A stretch of DNA of 64,000 nucleotides. It comes from Maritimibacter sp. (lineage in GTDB: Bacteria; Pseudomonadota; Alphaproteobacteria; Rhodobacterales; Rhodobacteraceae). Location of the stretch: positions 1,943,501 through 2,007,500 of the forward strand of contig CP051232.1 of NCBI GenBank assembly GCA_017792445.1, written 5' to 3'. The notes under the pieces were generated by a model, which saw only the letters and a list, made by a program, of their open reading frames with translations, was not told where the DNA came from and ran no database searches. Shown here piece by piece: positions 1-7,982 of the stretch. Made by a program: the position numbers and the translations under genes. The first letter of the stretch is position 1. Every line of letters begins with the position of its first letter.

Positions 1-177
1 GGCGATCCACATGTCGGCGACATCCGGGCCTTCGGGGACGAAAACAGTCTCTACAAGCGGGTTCTGAGACGGTCTGAGGCCGCCGTTCGCCACCTGCGTC
101 ACAGGAACACGGTGGCGGGTCGCCACCTTTTCGATCTCCTGCTTCACCGGGCAGGCATCCGCGTCGACATAAATCAT
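1..177 (-). CDS. UPF0178 (YaiI/DUF188) family protein, partial
   Basis: The first 59 residues of a minus-strand gene whose C-terminus lies beyond the left edge. The opening [18 protein letters not shown] followed by [13 protein letters not shown] and LRPSQNP is the typical N-terminus of the UPF0178/DUF188 family. These are small, roughly 150-residue proteins thought to have a PIN-like nuclease fold because of the conserved DADACP acidic cluster; their physiological role is unknown. The ATG overlaps the TGA of the upstream glycosyltransferase gene by one base (TGATG), so the two are translationally coupled. The family call is firm; the function is not. Confidence 0.85.
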   Translation of the reverse strand, partial: MIYVDADACPVKQEIEKVATRHRVPVTQVANGGLRPSQNPLVETVFVPEGPDVADMWIA

Positions 178-1076
178 CAGTGAGGTCCGTGGCGGACGAT
201 CAGGTCCGCGTCCATGAAGCTGCCAAAGCCCAGGTCCGCGGCCTTCAGCGCGAAGCCCTCGGTTTCGATATGCAGCTGGTAGGGGGTTTCCGGGAATTCC
301 GCGCCCGCTTCGATGACGTCGCGTCGGATCATCAGGAACGTGCCGCCAACGCAGCTAAGCGAGCGCAGGCCGTCGCCGGGCGACGGGTAGTGCCGGAAGA
401 AACCGGTGGGCGGCTGGTACAGGCCGTCCCGCAGAAAGCGCCGGACCGAGCGGTCGCTGGGCGGCCGGACATAGCGGAACGAGTTGCGGTCGAATACCCT
501 CTCGCCCTGATGCCGAAGACAGTTTGCAGCCAATACCGGCGCGTTCCATGCAACCGCGCGGGCCACGGCGTTGGGCGGGATTTCCGCCATGTCGGCGTCG
601 ATGAACAGCACGTACTCTGCGGGCGTCTGCATCGCGGCCTCAAGCAGCCGGTTGCGGCACGAAGCGATGGCGGCGCGCCGGGCGCGTTGAAGCCCGGCCT
701 CGGTCCGGCTGGCGCGGACATGGCCGGACCCAACGTTGTGTTTCAGGAACCGTGTCGACGCGTAGCCACCGGCGACCCCAAGCATCGAGCGCACGGCGAT
801 CTCGCTGTCGTCGGTCGAGTCGCCTTCAAGCACGATCCAGTGCAGGCGGTCCTTGGGATAGGCCAGCCCGTCGATCAGGGCGGCATAAGTGGGAAGTGTT
901 AGGGCCACGTCCTTGCACGGCGTCACGATGGCGACGTGCGGCTCGGGTTTGACCGCCCGCCGTTCCGGCCAGGGAAAGGCGGGCAGGGGATGCGTGAACA
1001 GCGTGTGCTGCGGATGCCGCTCGCGTCTGTCGGCGAACCTCGCCCACGCGGCGCGGATGTCCGCAGCGGCGCCCAT
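177..1076 (-). CDS. Anp1-like / family 2-type glycosyltransferase
   Basis: A 299-residue cytosolic protein with no obvious signal peptide or membrane segment. A GT-A nucleotide-sugar fold is suggested by VAIVTPCKD near residue 48, EGDSTDDS at 84-91, RNRLLEA at 141-147 and FIDADM at 158-163, where the DAD would be the metal and sugar-nucleotide binding DxD. The RNxLL plus DAD layout recalls the Anp1 (GT62) mannosyltransferases of fungi and their bacterial relatives. Donor and acceptor cannot be read from sequence. The gene follows the S-formylglutathione hydrolase gene with no gap and overlaps the UPF0178 start, so it sits in the middle of a four-gene minus-strand run. Confidence 0.7.
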   Translation of the reverse strand: MGAAADIRAAWARFADRRERHPQHTLFTHPLPAFPWPERRAVKPEPHVAIVTPCKDVALTLPTYAALIDGLAYPKDRLHWIVLEGDSTDDSEIAVRSMLGVAGGYASTRFLKHNVGSGHVRASRTEAGLQRARRAAIASCRNRLLEAAMQTPAEYVLFIDADMAEIPPNAVARAVAWNAPVLAANCLRHQGERVFDRNSFRYVRPPSDRSVRRFLRDGLYQPPTGFFRHYPSPGDGLRSLSCVGGTFLMIRRDVIEAGAEFPETPYQLHIETEGFALKAADLGFGSFMDADLIVRHGPH

Positions 1077-1907
1077 TCAGCCAAGCAGCTCTTCGGCGTG
1101 GAACGCCACGTGGTCCGCCATGAAGGTCGAGACGAAGAAGTAGCTGTGGTCATAGCCCGGCTGCATCCGGAACACGGCCTGCTGGCGGCGGGTTGCGATA
1201 GCGGTCGCCAGCGCCTCGGGTTTCAGCAGGTCAAGGAACTGGTCGTTGATGCCGGTGTCGATCAGCACCGGACCGTCAAAGCCCTTCTCGGCCATCAGCA
1301 GGCTTGCGTCATGCGCCGCCCACTGGCCGTGATCCTCGCCCAGATAGGCGGTCAGCTGCTTCCGGCCCCAGTCGCTTTTCGTGGGGTTGCAGATCGGCGA
1401 GAAGGCAGAGACCGAGCGGAACCGCCCTTCCAGCCGCATCGCCATCGTCAGCGCGCCGTGACCGCCCATCGAGTGGCCGGTGATGCCCTGCCGGTCCGGG
1501 TCCAGCGGGAACTCTCCGAACAACAATTTCGGCAGTTCGTCGGAAATATAGTCCCACATCCGGAAATGCGGGTCCCAAGGCGCCTGATTGGCGTTCACGT
1601 AAAAGCCCGCGCCCTGACCGAGGTCGTAGGCTTCGTCGTCCGCCACGCCTTCGCCGCGCGGCGAGGTGTCGGGGAAGACCAGCGCGATGCCGGCCTCTGC
1701 GGCCCAAGCCTGCGCGCCGGCCTTGGTCATCGCATTCTCGTGGGTGCAAGTCAGGCCCGACAGGTACCACAGCACCGGGACGTCCCCGTCCTTTGCCTGC
1801 GGCGGCAGGAACAGGCCAAAGGTCATATCGCATTTCGTGGTGTCGGCGGCGTGGGTGTAGACCCCCTGAACGCCCCCGAAACAGGCGTTTTCCGATTTCG
1901 TTTCCAT
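1077..1907 (-). CDS. fghA: S-formylglutathione hydrolase
   Basis: A 276-residue esterase-D family alpha/beta hydrolase. It hydrolyses S-formylglutathione to formate and glutathione, the last step of glutathione-dependent formaldehyde detoxification in the cytosol. The nucleophile elbow GHSMGG is at residues 144-149 (Ser146), with the acidic residue in the DQFLD region near 223 and the His in GYDHSYFF near 256. Length matches the family (about 277). I start at METKSENACFGG because a GGAGGA ribosome site lies just upstream (about 1911-1917); an in-frame extension upstream lacks family similarity. The usual partner, glutathione-dependent formaldehyde dehydrogenase, is not in the window. Confidence 0.93.
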   Translation of the reverse strand: METKSENACFGGVQGVYTHAADTTKCDMTFGLFLPPQAKDGDVPVLWYLSGLTCTHENAMTKAGAQAWAAEAGIALVFPDTSPRGEGVADDEAYDLGQGAGFYVNANQAPWDPHFRMWDYISDELPKLLFGEFPLDPDRQGITGHSMGGHGALTMAMRLEGRFRSVSAFSPICNPTKSDWGRKQLTAYLGEDHGQWAAHDASLLMAEKGFDGPVLIDTGINDQFLDLLKPEALATAIATRRQQAVFRMQPGYDHSYFFVSTFMADHVAFHAEELLG

Positions 1908-1950
1908 GGGATCCTCCGCTTGGCTGCTGCCCCGTGATGTTGCGGTCTGG

Positions 1951-2889
1951 CTACTGGAAGGCGGTCCATTCGGCAAGCCACGCCAAAACCAGCGAGACGG
2001 TGACAATGGACGCGGCGGTCGAGATCAGGATGGTCGCCGACACCCGGTGCGGCGCGACGCCGTAGTACTGCGCCACCATATAGATGTTGCCCGCCGTGGG
2101 CAGCGCGGCCGAGGCCACCATGACGGCGGCGGCGTAGGGTTCCACCGGCCAGATCACGATTGCCGCCAGCGCCACGAAGCCGGGGTGAACGATCAGCTTG
2201 CCGAAAGACAGCCACGCGGCGACCGACAGCCGCTCGGCCGACTTGCTGGCCAGCGAGGCTCCGATGGCGAACAGCGCGCCGGGTGTGGCGGCGTTGCCAA
2301 GCAAGGTCAGGAATTCGTTCGCGGGCACCGGGATCGGCACCTCAAGCGCGGATACCGTGAAGCCCGCGAAGATCGACACCAGCATCGGGTTGCTGACCAG
2401 ACCAATGGCGACCGTCTTGAACACGCGGGGGGACAGGCGTTCACGGCTGCCGGTTATCAGGATCACGATCAGCGAGCCGAACACGCCAAGGTCGATGGCC
2501 AGCATCATCATGATATAGCCGACGGCGGCTTCGCCCATCAGCAGCGCCAGCATGGGGATGCCGAGGAAGCCGATGTTGCCGATCGCGGCGCATTGCGCTT
2601 CGACGGCAGCCTCGGCGACAGGTACCTTGCGCCACACGGCGACCAGCGTGAACACGACGTAGGCCGCGCCGGTCGCGGCGAGGTAGACCAGCATGAAGCG
2701 CCCGTCGAACACCTCGCCGAAGCTGAGGTTGGCCGAAAAGCGGAACAGCATCGCAGACAGCGCGAAGAAGAAGACGAACCGGGTCAGGGCATTCGCCGCG
2801 GCCTCGGAAAAGAACTTTGTCGCCGCGGCGATGTAGCCAACGCCGATCAGCAGGAAGAAAGGTAACGTCTTCAGGAAAATCTCGACCAT
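1951..2889 (-). CDS. AEC family transporter (auxin efflux carrier / MdcF-like permease)
   Basis: A 312-residue inner-membrane protein with about ten hydrophobic segments in the two-bundle pattern of the AEC/BART superfamily. It begins with TLPFFLLIGVGYIAA and has the internal AAIGNIGFLGIPM and VSNPMLVSI segments, which correspond to the N- and P-rich discontinuous helices. Bacterial members export or exchange small organic anions such as malonate; the substrate here is not inferable. An AAGGCGAG ribosome site precedes the ATG. It heads a run into fghA (43-base gap), so it may move a compound linked to C1 or organic-acid metabolism, which is inference from position only. Confidence 0.85.
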   Translation of the reverse strand: MVEIFLKTLPFFLLIGVGYIAAATKFFSEAAANALTRFVFFFALSAMLFRFSANLSFGEVFDGRFMLVYLAATGAAYVVFTLVAVWRKVPVAEAAVEAQCAAIGNIGFLGIPMLALLMGEAAVGYIMMMLAIDLGVFGSLIVILITGSRERLSPRVFKTVAIGLVSNPMLVSIFAGFTVSALEVPIPVPANEFLTLLGNAATPGALFAIGASLASKSAERLSVAAWLSFGKLIVHPGFVALAAIVIWPVEPYAAAVMVASAALPTAGNIYMVAQYYGVAPHRVSATILISTAASIVTVSLVLAWLAEWTAFQ

Positions 2890-2959
2890 GGACTCGCCTT
2901 AGCAGCTTGTCCGTTCCGCCGGAATGGCCCCCGTTCGATTTCCCGGATGGTGCGGCCCC

Positions 2960-2979
2960 GCGACCTTCCGCAAGGTCGC
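2960..2979 (-). terminator. Hairpin downstream of mbfA
   Basis: A perfect 8-bp stem (GCGACCTT / AAGGTCGC) with a 4-base loop in the 122-base gap between mbfA and the AEC gene. There is no clear U-tract, so it is a weak intrinsic terminator or only an attenuating hairpin. Confidence 0.4.
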
Positions 2980-3011
2980 CTTGCCCGGTCCTCGGCGGGT
3001 AATCGCAGGTT

Positions 3012-3986
3012 CTAGCCGCTGCCGATCAGCACGCCTGCCGCGAAAACAAGCGCCCCGCCAAGCACGACCTGAAAAGCGGCGCGCAGGAAAGGGGTCTGCA
3101 TATAGCGTTTCTGAATCCATGCAATCGCCCAGAGTTCGACGAACACGACGATGGTGGCGATAATGGTCGCGGTCCAGAAATGCGGGATCAGGTAAGGCAG
3201 CGCGTGGCCCAGTCCGCCCAGCGCCGTCATGACGCCGGACGCGATGCCGCGTTTCAGGGGAGATCCCCGGCCCGACAGTTCGCCGTCATCCGACGCGGCT
3301 TCGGTAAAGCCCATCGAGATGCCCGCGCCGACCGACGCGGCAAGGCCGACAAGGAAGGTGGTCCACGTGTTCTGTGTCGCGAAAGCCGTGGCGAAGATCG
3401 GCGCAAGGGTCGACACCGACCCGTCCATCAGCCCCGCCAGCCCCGGCTGCACCCAAGTCAGCACGAACTGCCGGTGCGAGGCGCGGCCCTCTTCGTCGCG
3501 GGTCTCATCGCTCAGGTGCTCGCGGATCAGTTCGTCCGCCCGTTGCTCGTGCCCCGCCTCGGCGGCAGCGAGATCGCCCAGCAGCTTGCGCGTTTCGGCG
3601 TCCTGCATCCGGCTTGCGGCGTTCAGGTAGAACTGTTCCGCCTGCCGCTCCATCGCTTCGGCTTCCTCGCGGATACGCTCGATCGGCAGGTTCTCGACCA
3701 GCCAGACGGGGCGGCGGGCGTAATATCCCGCAACGTGTTCGCGACGGATCAGGGGGATGACCTCGCCGAACCGTTTGCGGTGCAGGTCGATCAGCCTTTG
3801 CCGGTGCCCGTCCTCCTCGGCGGCCATGCCGTCGAACACGGCGGCGCTGGAGGGGAATTCCGCACGAAGCCGTTCGGCGTACTGGCGGTAGATCCGCGCG
3901 TCGTCCTCTTCCGAAGAGATCGCAAGCGCAAGGATCTCTTGCTCTGAAAGGTCCCGGAAGCGCCGGCGTCCGAAGGCTGGCATCAT
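3012..3986 (-). CDS. mbfA: Membrane-bound ferritin MbfA (rubrerythrin-VIT1 fusion iron exporter)
   Basis: About 324 residues. The N-terminal half is a ferritin-like diiron helical bundle with paired ExxH signatures (AEEDGHRQR and AEAGHEQRA) and the SSEEDDARIY helix. The C-terminal half is a VIT1/CCC1-type membrane domain (GLMDGSVSTLAPIFA, MGFTEAASDD and several hydrophobic segments). In Bradyrhizobium and Agrobacterium MbfA exports ferrous iron and protects against iron and peroxide stress under Irr control. I place the start at an internal ATG (3986) because an ATG at 3998 lies only 3 bases from the ICE palindrome at 4002-4016; 3983 and 3998 remain possible. A leaderless or very short-leader message is likely. 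Confidence 0.92.
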   Translation of the reverse strand: MMPAFGRRRFRDLSEQEILALAISSEEDDARIYRQYAERLRAEFPSSAAVFDGMAAEEDGHRQRLIDLHRKRFGEVIPLIRREHVAGYYARRPVWLVENLPIERIREEAEAMERQAEQFYLNAASRMQDAETRKLLGDLAAAEAGHEQRADELIREHLSDETRDEEGRASHRQFVLTWVQPGLAGLMDGSVSTLAPIFATAFATQNTWTTFLVGLAASVGAGISMGFTEAASDDGELSGRGSPLKRGIASGVMTALGGLGHALPYLIPHFWTATIIATIVVFVELWAIAWIQKRYMQTPFLRAAFQVVLGGALVFAAGVLIGSG

Positions 3987-4001
3987 GTCTGCACCCATAG
4001 A

Positions 4002-4016
4002 TTAGAATAATTCTAA
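4002..4016 (-). promoter_or_regulatory. ICE box (Irr operator) of mbfA
   Basis: The 15-bp TTAGAATAATTCTAA is a perfect inverted repeat around a single base. It matches the alphaproteobacterial iron control element bound by the haem-responsive regulator Irr. Read on the minus strand it contains the -10-like hexamers TAGAAT and TATTCT, so bound Irr would sit on the promoter of mbfA. No irr gene is in the window. Confidence 0.8.
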
Positions 4017-4086
4017 AGTAGGGATTGCTTCCGCAATGACAAGGGCAACTTACCGCCTTTCGGCGCGGCCGTCCTTGTCGGAACTG

Positions 4087-4098
4087 AACCGTTCGGTT
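4087..4098 (+). promoter_or_regulatory. Candidate TetR autoregulatory operator
   Basis: An inverted repeat AACCG-TT-CGGTT lies 33 bases upstream of the TetR-family gene start, next to an AT-richer stretch (TTTATATTCATAAA) that could carry a -10 element. Position and symmetry suggest the operator used by the adjacent TetR protein; binding is inferred. Confidence 0.5.
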
Positions 4099-4130
4099 TA
4101 TATTCATAAAGTCCACTGGACGGGGATGAA

Positions 4131-4754
4131 ATGACCGCCGGAATGGGTGACATCAAGCACGGCCGCAAGTTCGACCAGGTGGTCGAGGGCGCCCGCGAAA
4201 TCTTTCTGAGCGCAGGCTTCGAGGGGGCGAGCGTGGACGACATCGCGCGCGCCGCGCAGGTGTCGAAGGCGACGCTGTACAGCTATTTCCCCGACAAGCG
4301 ACGGCTGTTCATGGAGGTCGCTCAGCGCGAATGCCAGCGGCAGGCCGAGGCCGCGGTGGCGCGTATCCAGATGGCTGGCCCCGCCTGCGACGTGCTGTTC
4401 GAGGCGGCGACCGAGATGACGAAATTCTTCCTGTCCGACTTTGGCCGGCAGACCTTTCGCATCGCGGTTTCCGAAGCCGAACGGTTTCCGGAACTGGGCC
4501 GGGAGTTCTACAACTCTGGCCCGACCCGCGCCCGCGGCGCGCTGGTCTGCTACCTGAAGGACCGGATAGAGGCGGGCGAGCTGGACATCGACGACGTGGG
4601 TTTCGCCGCCGAGCAGTTCATCGAACTGTGCAAGGCCGGGCTTCACATCGAGTGGGTTCTGGGCATCCGTGACGGGTTCACCGACGCCGAGGTCAGCCGG
4701 GTGATCCGGGGCGCGGTTGAGATGTTCCTCGCCCGTTACGGCCGGAAAGACTAA
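4131..4754 (+). CDS. TetR/AcrR family transcriptional regulator
   Basis: A 207-residue regulator. Residues about 12-60 form the TetR helix-turn-helix (AREIFLSAGFEGASVDDIA, then VSKATLYSYFPDKRRLF). The remainder is an all-alpha ligand-binding and dimerisation domain resembling the AefR-like C-terminal family. A GGGGA ribosome site sits 5 bases before the ATG; a second in-frame ATG at residue 5 is possible. The gene is divergent from mbfA and converges with the NYN gene, overlapping its end by 4 bases. No efflux pump is adjacent, so its target is probably itself (operator-like repeat at 4087-4098) plus unlinked genes. Confidence 0.88.
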   Translation: MTAGMGDIKHGRKFDQVVEGAREIFLSAGFEGASVDDIARAAQVSKATLYSYFPDKRRLFMEVAQRECQRQAEAAVARIQMAGPACDVLFEAATEMTKFFLSDFGRQTFRIAVSEAERFPELGREFYNSGPTRARGALVCYLKDRIEAGELDIDDVGFAAEQFIELCKAGLHIEWVLGIRDGFTDAEVSRVIRGAVEMFLARYGRKD

Positions 4755-5461
4755 TCCAGCCGCCGCACCTGAAGCTGATTGCCGGTCTTCCGCGTCTCGA
4801 AGCGTTTCAGCCCCTCGACAAGGTCCGACAGCTTGCGCTTGCCGTAGGTCCGCGTGTCGAAGTCGGGGTTGTCTGCGGTGATGTATTGGCCGATCTGGCC
4901 CAGCGCATACCACTCGTCGTCCTGCTGGATCTTGTCCATCGCCCGCAAGATCAGCGGGATCGCCTGTGTCGGCTGCTGCTTGCCCGGAGCGGGCGGCGCG
5001 CCCTTCACGGGTTCGGGTTCGTCGATGATGTTCTCGATCAGCACGAAGCGGTTGCAGACGTTCCGCAGGCTTTCGGGGGCCTTGCCCTCGCCGATGCCGA
5101 TCACGTCGAGACCCTGTTCGCGGATACGGTTGGCCAGCGCGGTAAAGTCGCTGTCCGACGACACAAGCACGAAGCCGTCGAACCGGCCGGTATGCAGGAT
5201 GTCCATCGCGTCGATCACCAGCCCGATGTCGCTGGCGTTCTTGCCGACGGTGTTCGCGCTTTCCTGATGAGCGACCATGCCCAGCGTCCGCACTTCTTTC
5301 GCCCAAGCCGACAGTCGGCCTGACGACCAGTCGCCATAGACCCGCCGCAGCGCGGGTTCGCCGAAGGTGGTGATTTCCTTCAGGATCGGCGCGGCGAACT
5401 TGGCGGGGATGTTGTCGGCGTCGATCAGGACGGCATAGAGCGGGCGGTCGCGGTCGGCCAT
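4751..5461 (-). CDS. NYN domain (LabA/DUF88-type) protein with C-terminal OST-HTH-like domain
   Basis: A 236-residue cytosolic protein. The NYN/PIN-like nuclease domain covers roughly residues 8-135, with acidic motifs YAVLIDADNIPAK, SDIGLVIDAMD and VLVSSDSDFTALA typical of the metal-binding site. The C-terminal about 70 residues (PLILRAMDKIQQDDEWYALG through YGKRKLSDLVEGL) look like an OST-HTH/LOTUS RNA-binding domain. Such fusions are predicted RNA-processing enzymes; the bacterial role is not established. The start at MADRDRP is supported by AAAGGAGG just upstream. It converges with the TetR gene. Confidence 0.85.
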   Translation of the reverse strand: MADRDRPLYAVLIDADNIPAKFAAPILKEITTFGEPALRRVYGDWSSGRLSAWAKEVRTLGMVAHQESANTVGKNASDIGLVIDAMDILHTGRFDGFVLVSSDSDFTALANRIREQGLDVIGIGEGKAPESLRNVCNRFVLIENIIDEPEPVKGAPPAPGKQQPTQAIPLILRAMDKIQQDDEWYALGQIGQYITADNPDFDTRTYGKRKLSDLVEGLKRFETRKTGNQLQVRRLD

Positions 5462-5552
5462 CTGGGCCTCCTTTCGGGTCTGCACCATCGCGCGACCCAT
5501 GCCATAGCGCCGGCCCGATGGAAAGCCCGGCGGCGGGCCCGCGCCATGTGGG

Positions 5553-5584
5553 CCGGGCGCGCTTTGTGGTCGTTGCGCGCCCGG
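5553..5584 (-). terminator. Hairpin downstream of the peroxiredoxin gene
   Basis: A perfect 10-bp stem (CCGGGCGCGC / GCGCGCCCGG) with a 12-base loop in the gap between the peroxiredoxin stop and the NYN gene start. There is no U-tract on the minus strand, so the terminator call is tentative. Confidence 0.45.
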
Positions 5585-5599
5585 TCCGTGTTTCGTGTT

Positions 5600-6091
5600 T
5601 TACAGCGCTTCCAGCACCGCCTCGCCGGACGAGATCTGGCATTCGCCCGGGTTCGGCTCGGCGCCGACGTGGGTGATCTTGCCGTTCTCGACGACGCAAA
5701 CATAGCGCTTGGACCGGCCATACAGCCCGGCGGGCGGCGCGGTGAAGTCCTGCCCCAGCGCCTTGGTCACCTCGCCACCGGCGTCGGCAAGCATGGTGAT
5801 TTCGGCATCGTCGGCGCCCAGCTGGGTGCCCCAGGCCGACAGGGTGAACGGATCGTTGACCGACAGGCAGATCACCTCGTCCACGCCCTTGCCGCGGATT
5901 TCGTCCGCGGTGCGCACGAAGCTTGGCATATGCGCGGTCGAGCAGGTGCCGGTGAAGGCGCCGGGCAGGGCGAAGATCACCACCTTGCGGCCTTCAAGCT
6001 TCTCTCCCAGCTCGACCGGAGCCGGCCGTCCGTCATCGCTTAGCGTCAGAACCGTTCCGCCCGGAAACGTATCGCCCACTTCTAGTGCCAT
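5600..6091 (-). CDS. Peroxiredoxin, Prx5/AhpE-TSA type
   Basis: A 163-residue thiol peroxidase that reduces hydrogen peroxide and organic peroxides in the cytosol. The peroxidatic Cys50 lies in PGAFTGTCSTAHMPSF, the Prx5 signature, and Arg in the YGRSKRYVCVV region completes the site. The second cysteine near NPGECQIS may resolve the sulfenate. Start: an ATG at 6100 touches the GGGAAGG ribosome site with no spacing, whereas the ATG at 6091 sits 9 bases from it and gives the usual MALEVGD N-terminus, so I use 6091. The gene is divergent from the ferredoxin reductase operon. Confidence 0.93.
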   Translation of the reverse strand: MALEVGDTFPGGTVLTLSDDGRPAPVELGEKLEGRKVVIFALPGAFTGTCSTAHMPSFVRTADEIRGKGVDEVICLSVNDPFTLSAWGTQLGADDAEITMLADAGGEVTKALGQDFTAPPAGLYGRSKRYVCVVENGKITHVGAEPNPGECQISSGEAVLEAL

Positions 6092-6175
6092 TCGCGGCAT
6101 CCTTCCCTGATTGCCATTCCTCTGACGGTAGATATAGGAAGGTTTCGGCACGTGACAGGTACTGGGAGAGGGCGG

Positions 6176-7381
6176 ATGGACGATATCGTTGTGATCGGGG
6201 CCGGGCAGGCCGGGGCATCTCTGGTGGCGAAGCTGCGGAAGCTGGGCTTCGAGGGCAAGATCACCCTGATCGGCGAAGAGCCCGCGCTTCCTTACGAACG
6301 CCCGCCGCTGTCGAAAGCCTACCTGCTGGGCGACGTCGGACAGGAGCGTCTGTACCTGCGGCCCGCGACGTTTTACGAAGAAAACAACATCGAGGTCATC
6401 ATCGACCTGCACGTCGACACCATCGACCGGGGCGGCAAGGAAGTGATCGCCGGCGACCGGCGCATTCCCTACGACAAGCTGGCGCTGACCACCGGCTCGA
6501 TCCCGCGCCGGCTGCCCGCCGCGATCGGGGGCGACCTGCCGGGTGTCTTCACCGTGCGCACGCTGGCTGACGTCGACGCGATGGCGCCGATGTTCAAGGA
6601 AGGTGCCCGCGCGTTGGTCGTGGGTGGTGGCTATATCGGGCTGGAAGCGGCCGCGGTCGCCCGCAAGTCGGGGATGGACGTCACCGTCGTCGAGATGGCC
6701 GACCGCATCCTGCAACGCGTCGCATCGCCCGAGACCTCTGACTATTTCCGTGCGCTGCACACCGACAAGGGCGTGAACATCCGCGAGGGCGTCGGCCTTC
6801 AGAAACTGGTGGGCGACGATCATGTTTCGGGCGCGGTCCTGAGCCACGGCGAAGAACTGGCCGTCGACGTGGTGATCGTCGGCATCGGCATCGCTCCCGC
6901 CATCGCGCTGGCCGAAGCCTGCGAACTGGAGATCGAGAACGGCATCAAGACCGATGCGCAGGGCCGCACCTCGGACGAGGATATCTGGTCCGCGGGCGAT
7001 TGCGCCTCGTTCCCGTACAAGGGTGGGCGCATCCGGCTGGAGTCGGTGCAGAACGCCATCGATCAGGCGGAATGCGTGGCCGAGAACATGCTGGGCGCGG
7101 GCAAGGACTATATGCCTTACCCGTGGTTCTGGTCCGACCAGTACGACTGCAAGCTGCAGATCGCGGGGCTGTCGACCGGCTATGACCGGATCATCACGCG
7201 TGGCGAGGGCGCGGCGGTGTCGTTCTGGTACTTCAAGGGCGACCAGTTTCTTGCCGTCGACTCGATGAACGACGCGCGCAGCTACATGGTGGGCAAGCGG
7301 CTGCTGGAGATGGGCAAGAACCCGGACGCCGAGGCCATCGCGAACCCGGACACCGAGCTGAAGACGCTGCTGCGGGGCTGA
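6176..7381 (+). CDS. FAD-dependent NAD(P)H:ferredoxin reductase (BphA4/rhodocoxin reductase type)
   Basis: A 401-residue flavoprotein. The FAD Rossmann motif is VVIGAGQAGASL near the N-terminus, the NAD(P)H motif is VVGGGYIGLEAA near the middle (about residue 147), and the second FAD motif is DIWSAGDCASF. The C-terminal domain (YPWFWSDQYDCKLQIAG) is the reductase C-terminal fold of class I oxygenase and P450 electron-transfer reductases. It passes electrons from NAD(P)H to a [2Fe-2S] ferredoxin not encoded here. The start is set by GGGAGAGG 5 bases upstream of the ATG at 6176. It leads an operon with rsmD (1-base gap) and two further genes. Confidence 0.9.
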   Translation: MDDIVVIGAGQAGASLVAKLRKLGFEGKITLIGEEPALPYERPPLSKAYLLGDVGQERLYLRPATFYEENNIEVIIDLHVDTIDRGGKEVIAGDRRIPYDKLALTTGSIPRRLPAAIGGDLPGVFTVRTLADVDAMAPMFKEGARALVVGGGYIGLEAAAVARKSGMDVTVVEMADRILQRVASPETSDYFRALHTDKGVNIREGVGLQKLVGDDHVSGAVLSHGEELAVDVVIVGIGIAPAIALAEACELEIENGIKTDAQGRTSDEDIWSAGDCASFPYKGGRIRLESVQNAIDQAECVAENMLGAGKDYMPYPWFWSDQYDCKLQIAGLSTGYDRIITRGEGAAVSFWYFKGDQFLAVDSMNDARSYMVGKRLLEMGKNPDAEAIANPDTELKTLLRG

Positions 7382-7382
7382 C

Positions 7383-7949
7383 ATGCGGATCATCGCCGGG
7401 ACCATGCGCGGGCTGCGTCTGGCCTCGGTCGGCAAGGGCGATGCGGGCGCGCACCTGCGGCCCACCACGGACCGCGTGCGCGAGTCGCTGTTCAACGTGC
7501 TGTCGGGCGGGCATTTCGGCGATCCGATCGAGGGGGCCGAGGTGCTGGACCTGTTCGCCGGGACCGGTGCGCTGGGCTTGGAGGCCCTGTCGCGCGGCGC
7601 GGCGCATGTCACCTTCGTCGACGACGGCGGCAAGGCGCGCGCGCTGATCCGCGAGAACATCGGCCTGACCCGTAGCGCGGACCGCACCGCCCTGATCAAG
7701 CGTGACGCAACCCGGCTTGGTCCGGTGACGGATGCGCCTGCGACGCTGGTCTTCCTTGATCCGCCCTATGGCAAAAGCCTTGGCGCGAAGGCGCTGGAAG
7801 CCGCTGTCACTGGTGGCTGGATCGCGCCCGGCGCCCTGATCGTGTGGGAGGAGAACGGGCCACAGACCGCGCCCGAGGGGTTCGAGCTGCTCGACACCCG
7901 TCGGTACGGTGATACACACGTGACGTTTCTCGAGCGGTCGGCAGGCTGA
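7383..7949 (+). CDS. rsmD: 16S rRNA (guanine(966)-N(2))-methyltransferase RsmD
   Basis: A 188-residue class I SAM methyltransferase acting on G966 of 16S rRNA during 30S assembly. It starts with the family signature RIIAGTMRGLRL and RPTTDRVRESLFNVL. The SAM-binding motif is VLDLFAGTGALGLEALSRGA, and the N6/N2 methylase catalytic motif DPPYG is near residue 130. Length is standard. It follows the ferredoxin reductase stop by one base, so co-expression is probable even though the functions are unrelated. Confidence 0.96.
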   Translation: MRIIAGTMRGLRLASVGKGDAGAHLRPTTDRVRESLFNVLSGGHFGDPIEGAEVLDLFAGTGALGLEALSRGAAHVTFVDDGGKARALIRENIGLTRSADRTALIKRDATRLGPVTDAPATLVFLDPPYGKSLGAKALEAAVTGGWIAPGALIVWEENGPQTAPEGFELLDTRRYGDTHVTFLERSAG

Positions 7950-7982
7950 CTCTTCTTTCCATGACCAACTGACAGGCTTCCG

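Noticed and set aside
4104..5699. A 531-codon minus-strand open frame covering the TetR and NYN genes
   Set aside because: Composition is typical of a shadow frame, and both strands already hold genes with clear domain matches.
5600..7699. A 699-codon open frame on the minus strand across the ferredoxin reductase and rsmD region
   Set aside because: Only its last part is a real gene (the peroxiredoxin); the rest is antisense to well-supported genes and is His/Arg/Gln-rich as expected of GC-rich shadow frames.
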